In this document: positions 8,562 through 17,290 of the stretch, piece after piece
Layout: each line of letters opens with the position of its first letter
Position numbering within the stretch: the first letter of the stretch is position 1
Source: DASQBT01 sp963746955
Lineage (GTDB): Bacteria; Pseudomonadota; Gammaproteobacteria; Burkholderiales; Thiobacillaceae
Length of the DNA: 64,000 nucleotides
NCBI GenBank assembly: GCA_963746955.1
Contig: CAVVDR010000009.1
Span: forward strand, 248,001 to 312,000
Reading direction: 5' to 3'
Program-made: the position numbers and the translations under genes
Notes under the pieces: generated by a model
What the model was told of the DNA's origin: nothing
Databases searched by the model: none
Seen by the model: only the letters and a program-made list of their open reading frames with translations

Positions 8562-9634
8562 TGGCACACATTTTCCAATCTGGCCTGCAGCGAAGGTACG
8601 TCATGCTTTTTGCGTTTTTCTCTGCGCTAACATGCGTGGCGGTAATCACGATCAACATCCTAGTTGACCCCTTGTGGTATTTCCGTGGCAATCAGCTTAC
8701 AGGAAGAAATTTCGCGTTCAATGAACGCGAATCCAAGCTCAACCTATTTTTGCAGGACCCGAAACAATATGACTGCCTGATTTTCGGCAGTTCGCGCAGC
8801 ACACTGATGCCCGTAGAGGCGTTTCCACCCTATCGGTGCTTCAATCTTTCGTTTTCGAGCGGACAAATTGATGAGTTTCTTGCTTTTGCCCGTTACTTGA
8901 AATACGCTGGCGCTCGCCCTCGCTATATCGTTGTAGGGGTCGATGGCTTCAATTTTCTGGAGAGCGGGCGTGACCCCTTAAGCATTCCAGACTTTGTCAC
9001 GCATTTGCATGCCCCGCCTTCTTTCTTGAGAACCTATCTGTCTGTCGACTCCCTACAACTTTCGATGCGGACGCTGACGGCTAAATCGCCGTATCCCCGG
9101 TACTATGACAAGCATTTCGACGCAATAATTACTCAGGATGCCCCTGCCTTTCACCCGGAACGCAGCCTTGAAGGCGAAGGCCTGCGCCGCGCGGATGCGG
9201 AGAAGCGTCGCAAGCAGCGCTATGTTCCCGGCAATGCCGAGCGCTACGCGCAACTGGCCGTCATTTTTCCCGACGCGCTGGAAGTGGCCTATGTCCCGCC
9301 CATCAGCGCGTGGCACGTAGCCGACATGGCCAGGAAGGGGGTGCTATCGGGTTATGTTGGCGCCTTGTATGCAACAGCTGCCCATTTCCCCATCTTCATG
9401 GATTTTTCAATTCCCTCGCCCGTCACCTGGCGTATCGATAACACCTATGATGGCTCGCACTACCGACCAGAAGTGAATCGTTCGATCGCCCGTGCCTTGC
9501 TGGCCGGATCACCGCAAGGATGGGGCATCGATCCGAAAACGATCAGCGCAGAAGCGTATCGCCTAAATTACCAGACAGCACTCAACCAATTTGCACAACG
9601 CGCGGTATCCGCCCAGCTGAATGCCTCCAGATGA
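8561..9634 (+). CDS. SGNH/AlgJ-like acyltransferase partner
   Basis: The protein is 357 residues with one N-terminal membrane segment (about 12-35, VMLFAFFSALTCVAVITINI). It then has a GSSRS motif (Gly76-Ser80, Ser77 the likely nucleophile) and a DGSH motif (Asp297-His300), which fits the Ser...Asp-x-x-His triad of SGNH hydrolase-fold proteins. AlgJ/AlgX/PatB-type proteins receive the acyl group from an MBOAT partner and transfer it to the glycan in the periplasm. The start chosen is the ATG overlapping the MBOAT stop. An open frame continues upstream inside the MBOAT gene but has no gene-like content. Stop and next start overlap in ATGA. Confidence 0.75.
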   Translation: MAHIFQSGLQRRYVMLFAFFSALTCVAVITINILVDPLWYFRGNQLTGRNFAFNERESKLNLFLQDPKQYDCLIFGSSRSTLMPVEAFPPYRCFNLSFSSGQIDEFLAFARYLKYAGARPRYIVVGVDGFNFLESGRDPLSIPDFVTHLHAPPSFLRTYLSVDSLQLSMRTLTAKSPYPRYYDKHFDAIITQDAPAFHPERSLEGEGLRRADAEKRRKQRYVPGNAERYAQLAVIFPDALEVAYVPPISAWHVADMARKGVLSGYVGALYATAAHFPIFMDFSIPSPVTWRIDNTYDGSHYRPEVNRSIARALLAGSPQGWGIDPKTISAEAYRLNYQTALNQFAQRAVSAQLNASR

Positions 9635-10443
9635 ATATCGACCTGCCAAGTTCCCTGCTTCACCGCCATGCTGGTCAGCATGGCCCGGTAATGCTCGTGT
9701 ATCATGCCGTATTGCCCGGAAGCACGACGCCTGACTGGCCGTGGGCCGTTTCCATGCTGCGATTTCGCGACCAGCTCGATTTTCTGGTGACACAAGGTTA
9801 CACAACCCCAACGATGGGTGAACTGGTTGCAGAGCCTCACCAATGGACGGGGCGCACCGTCGTTATCACTTTTGACGATGGCTATTGTGACAATCTTGCA
9901 GCCTGCGAAGAGTTGCAGAAGCGCAATATGCGCGCCACCTGGTTTATCGTTACAGGCTCTATTGGACGGGAACCTGACTGGCCCCGTGATGCGCGCTCCG
10001 ATGGCCGACTACTTAATATCGCCGAGTTGCGCGAGATGCGGGCTGCAGGTATGGAAATTGGCTCGCACACCGTCAGTCACGTCCGCTTGACGGAGGTGGA
10101 TGATGACAGCCTGCACCAAGAACTGACAGAATCGAAAATGACACTGGAAGAGGTTCTTGGGAGTGCAGTGGACAGCTTTGCGTACCCGTATGGCGCATGG
10201 GATGCACGCAGCGCCGATGCGATCAAGCAGTCAGGCTATGCGACGGCCTGTACCACGCGCACCGGCTGGGCTCTGCGTGACAACAACCCTTATCTGCTCA
10301 GGCGCCTGACGGTATTCAATACGGATACCACAAGCACCCTAGCACGCAAGTTGCGGTTCGCAAGCAATGATGTTTCCTGGAAAACCCTCACACATGACTT
10401 TCTGCATCAAGCCAGGAATAGGCTAGGCATCAGCGCACGATGA
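9631..10443 (+). CDS. Polysaccharide deacetylase (NodB/CE4 fold)
   Basis: From the ATG overlapping the previous stop, the protein is 270 residues. It shows the CE4 motifs in order: TFDDGY (Asp82, Asp83), GSHTVSH (metal-binding His146 and His150) and FAYPYG. These enzymes remove N- or O-acetyl groups from sugars using a divalent metal. There is no obvious signal peptide, so it may work in the cytoplasm on lipid-linked or nucleotide sugar intermediates. It overlaps the next glycosyltransferase by four bases (ATGA), placing it in the same transcription unit. Confidence 0.88.
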   Translation: MNIDLPSSLLHRHAGQHGPVMLVYHAVLPGSTTPDWPWAVSMLRFRDQLDFLVTQGYTTPTMGELVAEPHQWTGRTVVITFDDGYCDNLAACEELQKRNMRATWFIVTGSIGREPDWPRDARSDGRLLNIAELREMRAAGMEIGSHTVSHVRLTEVDDDSLHQELTESKMTLEEVLGSAVDSFAYPYGAWDARSADAIKQSGYATACTTRTGWALRDNNPYLLRRLTVFNTDTTSTLARKLRFASNDVSWKTLTHDFLHQARNRLGISAR

Positions 10444-11402
10444 CACCCAAAGTATCCATCATCATGCCCTGCTATAACGCAGCATCCCATTTGACGCAGA
10501 GTGCGGCCAGTGTAATGGCCCAAACGCTCACCGATTGGGAATTAGTCATAGTCGATGATGGCTCCACAGATTCTTCCTGGAAGGAAATGCAAGGGTTTGC
10601 CGCGACGGATTCACGAATCCATATTTATCAGCAAGCCAACTCAGGTGCTGCTGCAGCACGCAACCACGCCTTATCCAGAGCTAACGGCATCTTTACTGCT
10701 TTCCTGGATGCTGACGACACTTGGCATCCGGAATTTCTGAAACTCATGGTAAATGCTCTGGATAGTACTCCGGAGGCAGGCATCGCTTATTGCGGCTGGC
10801 AGAACCTTGGGCTTGGTGCGGGTCGTGACGACCCGTTCGTGCCGCCGGAATACGAGAATGGTGACAAAATCGAATCCCTGTTGGGCGGTTGCCGCTGGCC
10901 GATTCATGCTGCCTTGGTGCGTAGCAGGGCGATTCACGATGTCGGCGGTTTCGATGAAGCGTTAAGCTCATGCATGGATTACGACCTCTGGCTCCGCCTG
11001 GGAGCAATTCAACGATTGATTCGGGTCCCACGTGTGCTCGCTTACTATCACCATCATGGAGGCGAGCAAATTACCCGGAATCGCGCCCGTATAGCGATTA
11101 ATCATTGGCGTGCGCAGCAGAAATTCCTTCGCGCCAATCCATCCATTTTCAGTAAACTTGGGAAGGGCCATTTGAACGAACTAACCAGCGGTGAATTGCT
11201 CAGGCGCGGCTATGAGTGTTATTGGAAACGGGATCTGATTTCGGCCAGAAGAATATTTCGTGCCGTCATGGGGCAAGGGTATGGCAAAGCAAGGGATTGG
11301 AAATACATGCTGCCGGCCATATTCCCCTTGTCTTTGCACCACGCCCTGATTCGGCTGCTGGGTCATGATTGGCGCAATAAATGCAACACTGAAAAAGAAT
11401 GA
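10440..11402 (+). CDS. Family 2 glycosyltransferase
   Basis: The 320-residue protein opens with VSIIMPCYNAASHL and has IVDDGSTDSS, the GAAAARNHAL stretch and FLDADDTW (the DXD-type metal/nucleotide-sugar site), all classic GT-A/GT2 features. Residues ~230-320 carry no clear extra domain. GT2 enzymes add single sugars from nucleotide donors; donor and acceptor are unknown. ATGA overlaps link it to the deacetylase before it and the next GT2 after it. Confidence 0.88.
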   Translation: MTPKVSIIMPCYNAASHLTQSAASVMAQTLTDWELVIVDDGSTDSSWKEMQGFAATDSRIHIYQQANSGAAAARNHALSRANGIFTAFLDADDTWHPEFLKLMVNALDSTPEAGIAYCGWQNLGLGAGRDDPFVPPEYENGDKIESLLGGCRWPIHAALVRSRAIHDVGGFDEALSSCMDYDLWLRLGAIQRLIRVPRVLAYYHHHGGEQITRNRARIAINHWRAQQKFLRANPSIFSKLGKGHLNELTSGELLRRGYECYWKRDLISARRIFRAVMGQGYGKARDWKYMLPAIFPLSLHHALIRLLGHDWRNKCNTEKE

Positions 11403-12325
11403 CCATGCTCACCTTTGCTTTTTGTACTTATCAGCGTGCAGATCGTCTGGAAAAGCTGGTTGCGGCCATGCGTGCGCAAAGCTGCCCCGTCCCATTCGAG
11501 ATTCTGGCGATTAACAACAACAGCACGGACCATACACTGCAAATTCTCGAAAAGCTTTCGAATGAACCTGGCCCACCACTACGTTACGTCACTGAAAGCA
11601 CCCAGGGAATTGTGTCGGCACGTAATCGGGCCATCGAAGAATCAATGGGTAACGATTTCCTGGTATTCATCGATGACGACGAGATTCCATTGCCGGGCCT
11701 GCTCGAGTCTGCCTGCAAGGCGCTCATCAATGAAGGCGCCCAATGCGCCGGGGGGAAGGTAGAAATGGATTTTTCGAATCATCCTCGGCCCAAATGGCTG
11801 GGTGACGATTTGCTGGGGTTTCTGGCCGCAGTAGACCATGGCAACGACGCCTTCTGGATCGTTGATTCAAGTACCCCGATCTGGACAGCCAATGTTGCCT
11901 ATGACATGCAGTTGTTTCGTGATGACCCAACACTTCGTTTTGACAAGCGGTATGACCGCAAAGGCAATGTCGTAGGGGGGGGATCTGACGAAGTCATGTT
12001 CCGCACCTTGGTCGATAGAAAAGCTCGAGTACGCTATGCACCCGGCATGGTAGTACTGCACGATGTAGAGCCATGGAGACTTAAGCGACGTTATTTCCTG
12101 AAGTTGCACTACCGAGCAGGCCTGCGTGCAGGTCGCCATGAGTTGCCCTATTACTCTCGTACCCTATTCGGCATTCCGCCTTTTCTTGTTACTCAGTGCA
12201 TGCAGCAAAGCCTAAAGGCCTTAGGCATGCTTATTGCTGGGGGAGCAGGGACTCTACGACAGGGGATGAATGCCGCCCACGCTATTGGGAGGCTGGTTGG
12301 CTACCGCGCAAGAAACAATCCATGA
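11399..12325 (+). CDS. Family 2 glycosyltransferase
   Basis: The 308-residue protein begins LTFAFCTYQRADRLEKL, followed by EILAINNNSTDHT, GIVSARNRAIEE and FIDDDEIP (DDD metal site). A GSDEVMF motif later in the protein matches the ED-type catalytic region of GT2 enzymes. ATG at 11405 (two codons in) is an alternative start. It overlaps both neighbours in ATGA. It resembles the N-terminal GT2 domain of the large fusion protein at 18950. Confidence 0.87.
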   Translation: MTMLTFAFCTYQRADRLEKLVAAMRAQSCPVPFEILAINNNSTDHTLQILEKLSNEPGPPLRYVTESTQGIVSARNRAIEESMGNDFLVFIDDDEIPLPGLLESACKALINEGAQCAGGKVEMDFSNHPRPKWLGDDLLGFLAAVDHGNDAFWIVDSSTPIWTANVAYDMQLFRDDPTLRFDKRYDRKGNVVGGGSDEVMFRTLVDRKARVRYAPGMVVLHDVEPWRLKRRYFLKLHYRAGLRAGRHELPYYSRTLFGIPPFLVTQCMQQSLKALGMLIAGGAGTLRQGMNAAHAIGRLVGYRARNNP

Positions 12326-13155
12326 TAGAAATCGCGCTTCGATTTGATGACCCTTCTCCCACCAGCGATCATGCCTTGGAGCGTGAAATCTTCGACATCC
12401 TGAGCGAACTGGAGATCGCTGCCACGGTGGCGATTGTACCGTATGGCAATAACGAAGGTCACCTCATTCCCATTGGCAAGGATAACGTCCCACACTTAGT
12501 GCACGCCCACTCCAAAAACACCATTGAGGTGGCCCAGCATGGTTTTTCACATGAGTCGCTTACCAGAGTATATGGGGGATCGCAAAGTGAATTTCAGGGT
12601 GTGTCTATTGAGGAACAAACACGCCGGATCGACGAGGGGCGACACCTTCTTGAAGTCGCCTTTTCCAGTCCGATTCGTGGTTTTATTCCCCCCTGGAATA
12701 CTTATGATGCACATACTGTGCGGATTCTTGAGAAAGGTGGCTACACATATCTTTCCGCCGGCTACCCTGCGCCGCTTGCAGCGAAACCAGGCCTTCGTCT
12801 GATTCCCCGAACCAGCCAAGTGGTCAGTCTGCGACAAGCTTATGCTGAGGCACGGCGCCGATTACCACTCTCGACCACGATTGTCTCCATCATGCACCAC
12901 TACGATTTTCGGGAAGCCCGCGCAAACCCGGGTCAGTTATTCCTGCGGGATTTCCGTGAAGACCTCCTCTGGCTGCGCGACAAGGGTGATGTACGTTTTA
13001 CAACCTTAGGACGAATCGCAGAAAAAATGAAGATTCCCCAAGGCTGGGCTATTCAGGCACGCCATCAGCGCAAGACTCAGCTGCACTGGCGGTTGCAGCG
13101 TCGACTCCCGGCGCACTTGCTGCTGTCTCATCCCATTTGGCTGTATGTGCGATGA
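12322..13155 (+). CDS. DUF2334-like polysaccharide deacetylase-family protein
   Basis: Starting at the ATG that overlaps the previous stop, the protein is 277 residues. It opens IEIALRFDDPSP, whose Asp pair corresponds to the NodB DD motif. QHGFSHE (His73, His77) supplies the metal-binding H-x3-H, and FIPPWNTYD matches the third motif. This pattern is that of the DUF2334 branch of the CE4-like family, for which substrates are poorly known. There is no signal peptide. The last ~40 residues are very basic (ARHQRKTQLHWRLQRRL), which might bind phosphate groups or membranes. Confidence 0.75.
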   Translation: MIEIALRFDDPSPTSDHALEREIFDILSELEIAATVAIVPYGNNEGHLIPIGKDNVPHLVHAHSKNTIEVAQHGFSHESLTRVYGGSQSEFQGVSIEEQTRRIDEGRHLLEVAFSSPIRGFIPPWNTYDAHTVRILEKGGYTYLSAGYPAPLAAKPGLRLIPRTSQVVSLRQAYAEARRRLPLSTTIVSIMHHYDFREARANPGQLFLRDFREDLLWLRDKGDVRFTTLGRIAEKMKIPQGWAIQARHQRKTQLHWRLQRRLPAHLLLSHPIWLYVR

Positions 13156-13221
13156 CAAGCTGCATAACGCAAGGATCAGCAGCAAGATCTATTTACAAAA
13201 TGAGTCTAAGTCTTGCAATAG

Positions 13222-14187
13222 ATGATGAACGGCCATACTAACCCGCGCCTGTCGCTCGTTGTACCCGTTTACCGTTCGCAAGATTGTCTGCGGGAACTCT
13301 ATCGTCGTGTCGTTGCAGCAATGGAAACCATTGATCTGAATTTCGAACTCCTAATGGTGGAAGATTGTGGCGGCGACGACTCGTGGGCAGTCATCACGGA
13401 CCTGGCTGCCGCCGATCCCCGGGTGCGCGGCATCCAGCTCGCCCGCAACTATGGCCAGCACAATGCGCTGCTTTGTGGCATCCGTGCGGCGAAGGGCGAG
13501 ATCGTTGTGACGCTGGACGACGACCTGCAGAACCCGCCCGAGGAAATCTCCGCACTGCTCGCCAAGTTGGATGAAGGATGCGACGTGGTCTACGGTACGC
13601 CGTTCGCAGAGACGCATGGTCTGCTGCGCGATGCGGCCTCACGCATCACCAAGCTGGCTCTACAGGGGACTATGGGAGCCGATACGGCGCGCAGCGTCAG
13701 CGCCTTCCGCGCCTTCCGAAGCCGCCTGCGCGCGGCCTTCGACACCTACCGCAGCCCCACAGTGAATATCGATGTGTTGCTCACCTGGGGCACCACACGC
13801 TTCGCGGCTGTGCCCGTGCGCCAAGACGAGCGACAGGCCGGGGCCTCTGGCTACACTCTGCGCAAGTTGATCACCCATGCCTTAAACATGATGACCGGCT
13901 TCTCCACACTGCCCCTGCAGATGGCCAGCGTCGCGGGCTTCGTATTCGCGGCCATCGGCTTTCTGATTCTGGCCTACGTGGTTGGCCGATACCTGATGGC
14001 TGGCGACAGCGTGCCGGGTTTCCCGTTCCTGGCGTCCATCATAGCCATCTTCTCGGGAGTTCAACTCTTCGCCCTAGGCATCTTCGGCGAGTACTTAGCA
14101 CGCATGCATTTCCGGACTATGGAACGGCCGCCCTATTTAATAGTCAGTGAGATGAATGCGGATCGACGGATGCCGGACGAAGCATGA
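13222..14187 (+). CDS. ArnC/DPM1-like polyprenyl-phosphate glycosyltransferase
   Basis: The 321-residue protein has a GT2 catalytic domain: LSLVVPVYRSQDCL, MVEDCGGDDSW, QLARNYGQHNALLCGI and VTLDDDLQNPPEE. A C-terminal pair of membrane segments follows (about residues 235-300). This is the layout of ArnC and other undecaprenyl-phosphate sugar transferases, which load a sugar onto a lipid carrier for later use in the periplasm. The formyltransferase-like gene, an ArnE-like SMR protein and a GT-C enzyme just downstream complete an Arn-like set. ATGA overlaps the next gene. Confidence 0.85.
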   Translation: MMNGHTNPRLSLVVPVYRSQDCLRELYRRVVAAMETIDLNFELLMVEDCGGDDSWAVITDLAAADPRVRGIQLARNYGQHNALLCGIRAAKGEIVVTLDDDLQNPPEEISALLAKLDEGCDVVYGTPFAETHGLLRDAASRITKLALQGTMGADTARSVSAFRAFRSRLRAAFDTYRSPTVNIDVLLTWGTTRFAAVPVRQDERQAGASGYTLRKLITHALNMMTGFSTLPLQMASVAGFVFAAIGFLILAYVVGRYLMAGDSVPGFPFLASIIAIFSGVQLFALGIFGEYLARMHFRTMERPPYLIVSEMNADRRMPDEA

Positions 14188-15062
14188 GGCCGATCACTTT
14201 ATTTCTCATGGGATACAAGGGTTACCACGTCTTGAGAGATGCGGTAGGCGTTTTTCAGCATCTATTCAAGGAAGTGATTGTTGCCCGCGACCCGAACGTC
14301 AGCAATGATTATTTTGCAGAAATCGTGGCTTTATGTAATGAAGTGGGGCTCAGGTGGATTGAAAGATCTTCTGCAAGACCTGTTGGTACAGGGTATGCAG
14401 TCGCCATCTCATGGAGATGGCTGATCGATCTTCCCCCACACCGGCTCATCATTTTCCATGATTCGCTACTACCTCGATACAGAGGTTTCAATCCACTGGT
14501 TTCATACTTGATCAATGGTGAGACCAACATTGGAGTTACAGCGCTATTTGGCGCAGACGAATACGACCGCGGCGACATCATTGCACAGGCGAGTGTCGAA
14601 ATAGACTACCCAATCAAAATCGCCAGGGCAATTGAACTTATTACGAATAAATATCAAGTGCTCGCGCGCGAGATATTCGCAACGATTGCAAACGGCCAAC
14701 CATTGGTGGGAGTACCGCAGGATGAGTCTTGTGCAAGCTTCAGTCTATGGCGAGATGACAAGGATTATTGTGTTCCGTGGGACAAGCCGGCAGAATGGAT
14801 CGCTCGTCTTGTTGATGCGGTAGGTTTCCCTTACAAAGGGGCATCCACCTTGGTGAATGGCAGCCCGGCGCGACTCATCGAGGTTGAACCCATACCGGAT
14901 GTCAAGATAGAGAACCGAGTCCCCGGGAAAGTGGCATGGGTGGATGGCCGCCTTCCAATAGTCGTATGCGGCACAGGCATGCTGAAAATAATCGAGATGT
15001 ATGAAGACGAAAACGCTAAGTCCCTAATTCCACTAAAGCAATTTCGCACGAGATTTACCTGA
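14184..15062 (+). CDS. Sugar N-formyltransferase-like protein with altered catalytic triad
   Basis: The 292-residue protein has the formyltransferase core: FHDSLLPRYRGFNPL, INGETNIGVTALF and YDRGDIIAQ. In ArnA and methionyl-tRNA formyltransferase the triad is Asn-His-Asp within N-x-H...D. Here His92 and Asp128 are present but the Asn position is Ile90. The C-terminal part (from ~200) resembles the OB-like extension of the family. It would be expected to transfer a formyl group from formyl-THF to an amino sugar such as the product of the aminotransferase at 16166, but the missing Asn makes activity uncertain. Confidence 0.75.
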   Translation: MRPITLFLMGYKGYHVLRDAVGVFQHLFKEVIVARDPNVSNDYFAEIVALCNEVGLRWIERSSARPVGTGYAVAISWRWLIDLPPHRLIIFHDSLLPRYRGFNPLVSYLINGETNIGVTALFGADEYDRGDIIAQASVEIDYPIKIARAIELITNKYQVLAREIFATIANGQPLVGVPQDESCASFSLWRDDKDYCVPWDKPAEWIARLVDAVGFPYKGASTLVNGSPARLIEVEPIPDVKIENRVPGKVAWVDGRLPIVVCGTGMLKIIEMYEDENAKSLIPLKQFRTRFT

Positions 15063-15157
15063 CCGGGTACATTACGAAGAAGTGACTGCATGATGAAGGA
15101 ATCAAGTCGAAATAGAATTTGCCAGACACCAGATCCACAGGCAATCTTCACTTCGAT

Positions 15158-15163
15158 AAGGAG
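15158..15163 (+). promoter_or_regulatory. Ribosome-binding site supporting a TTG start
   Basis: AAGGAG lies ten bases before the TTG at 15174. No ATG or GTG nearby in that frame fits the start of the SMR protein. Confidence 0.55.
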
Positions 15164-15173
15164 ATAGAAGCTT

Positions 15174-15548
15174 TTGAACCGCCTGATTGATCACGCGTAC
15201 ATTCTTTCCACCGTGGCGTTCACAGTATATAGCCAACTCATCATGCGCTGGAGGGTCACGGAGGCGGGGGCACTGCCAACCGACCTGACCGGCAAGGTCC
15301 AATACATCGTCGCCCTGCTGCTGAACCCTTGGGTAATCTCGGGCATCGTGGCGACCTTCCTGGCCGGAGTTTCCTGGATGCTGGCCATGACTAAGTTCGA
15401 AATCAGCTACGCCTATCCCTTCGTCAGCCTGAACTACATTCTGGTCCTAGCGGCAGGATTCCTCCTGTTTCAGGAATCCTTGAGCCTAACGAAACTCGCC
15501 GGCAGCGCATTAGTTATTCTTGGCATAGTCATCATTGCGAGGGGTTAG
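15174..15548 (+). CDS. ArnE/ArnF-like small multidrug-resistance (SMR) family membrane protein
   Basis: The 124-residue protein has four predicted membrane helices (about 8-25, 45-70, 75-98 and 103-123) and the SMR-type segment KFEISYAYPFVSLNYILVLA. In the Arn pathway ArnE and ArnF flip undecaprenyl-phosphate-L-Ara4N. A single homologue next to an ArnC-like transferase suggests flipping of a lipid-linked modified sugar. It starts at TTG with a good AAGGAG. The stop TAG is in the same frame as the methyltransferase that follows. Confidence 0.78.
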   Translation: MNRLIDHAYILSTVAFTVYSQLIMRWRVTEAGALPTDLTGKVQYIVALLLNPWVISGIVATFLAGVSWMLAMTKFEISYAYPFVSLNYILVLAAGFLLFQESLSLTKLAGSALVILGIVIIARG

Positions 15549-15623
15549 GACATAAGCCAGATCACCAGCGGGATCCGTGCTGTACTCGCCCAGCCCCTCG
15601 TCTACGACACCCTGCAGAACATC

Positions 15624-16169
15624 ATGGGCGCCCAGCGCATGCGGCGGGATCTGGTGGCCAATTTCATCCGTCCGCGGCCGGGTGTCTGGATCCTGGACAT
15701 CGGCTGCGGCACGGCGGAGATCCTGCCCCATCTTCCGGATGGGGTCGAATACTGGGGCTACGACATCAGCCAGGAATACATCGATGCCGCCAGAAGAAGA
15801 TTTGGCGGACGTGGCCACTTCGAATGCCGGCAACTGGACCGGGCGGAACTGGAGAAGCTACCCAAGTTCGATGCCGTAATCGCCGTTGGCGTACTGCACC
15901 ATCTGGATGACCCGGTGGCGGCCGAGATGTTCGGTCTCGCCCGCGATGCCCTTGGGGAAGGAGGGCGTGTGATCACCATCGACCCCTGCCTGGCCGTCGG
16001 CCAGAACCCCATTGCGCGCTTCCTGATCCAGCGTGACCGCGGCCAGAATGTGCGCACGGCGGAGGGCTACCGCGCCCTTGCTGCCAGTTCTTTCGGCAGA
16101 GTCGAAGGTATGCTGCGGCATCGCAACTGGATTCCCTACACCCACTGGATCATGGAATGCACGGCATGA
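15624..16169 (+). CDS. Class I SAM-dependent methyltransferase (start uncertain)
   Basis: From the first in-frame ATG the protein is 181 residues. WILDIGCGTAEILPHL is motif I, YWGYDIS the acidic loop, VIAVGVLHHLDDP motif IV, and GGRVITIDP a later strand. Related proteins normally have about 20 more N-terminal residues. Such a sequence (QPLVYDTLQNIMGAQ) is encoded in frame upstream from about 15590, but no ATG, GTG or TTG occurs between the TAG of the SMR gene at 15546 and 15624. A rare start such as ATA at 15552, or a small sequence error, is possible. ATGA overlaps the aminotransferase start. The substrate is probably a sugar. Confidence 0.75.
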   Translation: MGAQRMRRDLVANFIRPRPGVWILDIGCGTAEILPHLPDGVEYWGYDISQEYIDAARRRFGGRGHFECRQLDRAELEKLPKFDAVIAVGVLHHLDDPVAAEMFGLARDALGEGGRVITIDPCLAVGQNPIARFLIQRDRGQNVRTAEGYRALAASSFGRVEGMLRHRNWIPYTHWIMECTA

Positions 16170-17290
16170 AGATCCCCTTCAACAAACCCCACATGACCGG
16201 CAAGGAGCTCTGGTACATCGCCCAGGCCCACGCTCTTGGGCACCTGGCCGGTGATGGTTCGTTCACGAAGAAATGCCATGGCTGGCTGGAAAATCGAACT
16301 GGCACCCGCAAGGCCCTGCTCACCCACTCTTGCACAGCCGCGTTGGAAATGGCCGCACTAATGGCCGACCTCCACCCTGGCGACGAGGTGATCATGCCGT
16401 CCTACACCTTCGTCTCTACCGCCAACGCCTTTGTGCTACGGGGCGCGACACCCGTGTTCGTGGACATCCGCCCAGACACCATGAACATTGACGAAACCAG
16501 GATCGAGGCAGCCATCACCGACAGGACCCGCGCCATCGTGCCGGTGCATTACGCGGGGGTGGGCTGCGAGATGGACGCCATCATGGCCATCGCCCAAACA
16601 CATAATCTGCTCGTGATCGAGGACGCCGCCCAGGGGGTGATGTCCACCTATAAGGGACGGCCTTTGGGCAGCATCGGCCACATGGGCGCGTTTTCCTTTC
16701 ACGAGACCAAGAACGTCATTTCCGGCGAGGGCGGCGCGCTTCTGGTCAACGATGCCCGCTTGGTGGAGCGGGCGGAGATCATCCGCGAGAAGGGCACCAA
16801 CCGCAGCCAGTTCTTCCGCGGCCAGGTAGACAAATACACCTGGGTCGATATCGGCTCATCTTACCTGCCTGGGGAACTGATCGCCGCCTTCCTATGGGCG
16901 CAGATGGAGGAGGCGGACGCCATCACCCAGCAGCGCCTCGCCCTGTGGAGCACCTACCATCAGTGGCTGGCCACCCCAGAGGCCGAGGGCCGATTACGCA
17001 GGCCGGTCATCCCGGCCCACTGCGCCCACAACGCGCACATGTATTATATTCTGCTGCCCGACCTAGAGGCGCGCACCCGCTTCATCAAGCGGCTCAAGCA
17101 GGCGGACATACAAACAGTGTTCCATTACGTGCCGTTACACAGCTCCCCTGCCGGACAACGATTCGGTTGTATATGTGGTGATCTAGCTATAACTAACGAT
17201 CTATCAAACCGGCTTGTACGCCTACCACTCTGGCTTGGGCTGGAGGCATACCAGGCTGATGTCATCCGACAGATCCTTGAGGCACTATGA
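16166..17290 (+). CDS. rffA: DegT/DnrJ/EryC1/StrS sugar aminotransferase, RffA/WecE type
   Basis: The start chosen is the ATG overlapping the methyltransferase stop, giving 374 residues beginning MKIPFNKPHMTGKE, as in RffA. HSCTAALEMAAL, DEVIMPSYTFVSTANAF and VIEDAAQG are PLP-fold motifs. FSFHETKNVISGEGG carries Lys182, the expected PLP Schiff-base residue. RffA/WecE makes dTDP-4-amino-4,6-dideoxygalactose from dTDP-4-keto-6-deoxyglucose. With the formyltransferase-like gene nearby, a 4-formamido-4,6-dideoxyhexose is a reasonable guess. No rmlA or rmlB is in the window, so the precursor must come from elsewhere. An ATG three codons earlier is possible. Confidence 0.88.
   Translation: MKIPFNKPHMTGKELWYIAQAHALGHLAGDGSFTKKCHGWLENRTGTRKALLTHSCTAALEMAALMADLHPGDEVIMPSYTFVSTANAFVLRGATPVFVDIRPDTMNIDETRIEAAITDRTRAIVPVHYAGVGCEMDAIMAIAQTHNLLVIEDAAQGVMSTYKGRPLGSIGHMGAFSFHETKNVISGEGGALLVNDARLVERAEIIREKGTNRSQFFRGQVDKYTWVDIGSSYLPGELIAAFLWAQMEEADAITQQRLALWSTYHQWLATPEAEGRLRRPVIPAHCAHNAHMYYILLPDLEARTRFIKRLKQADIQTVFHYVPLHSSPAGQRFGCICGDLAITNDLSNRLVRLPLWLGLEAYQADVIRQILEAL

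Noticed and set aside
15090..15170. Short frame (25 codons) between the formyltransferase-like and SMR genes.
   Set aside because: No binding site, no conserved features; length is within chance.
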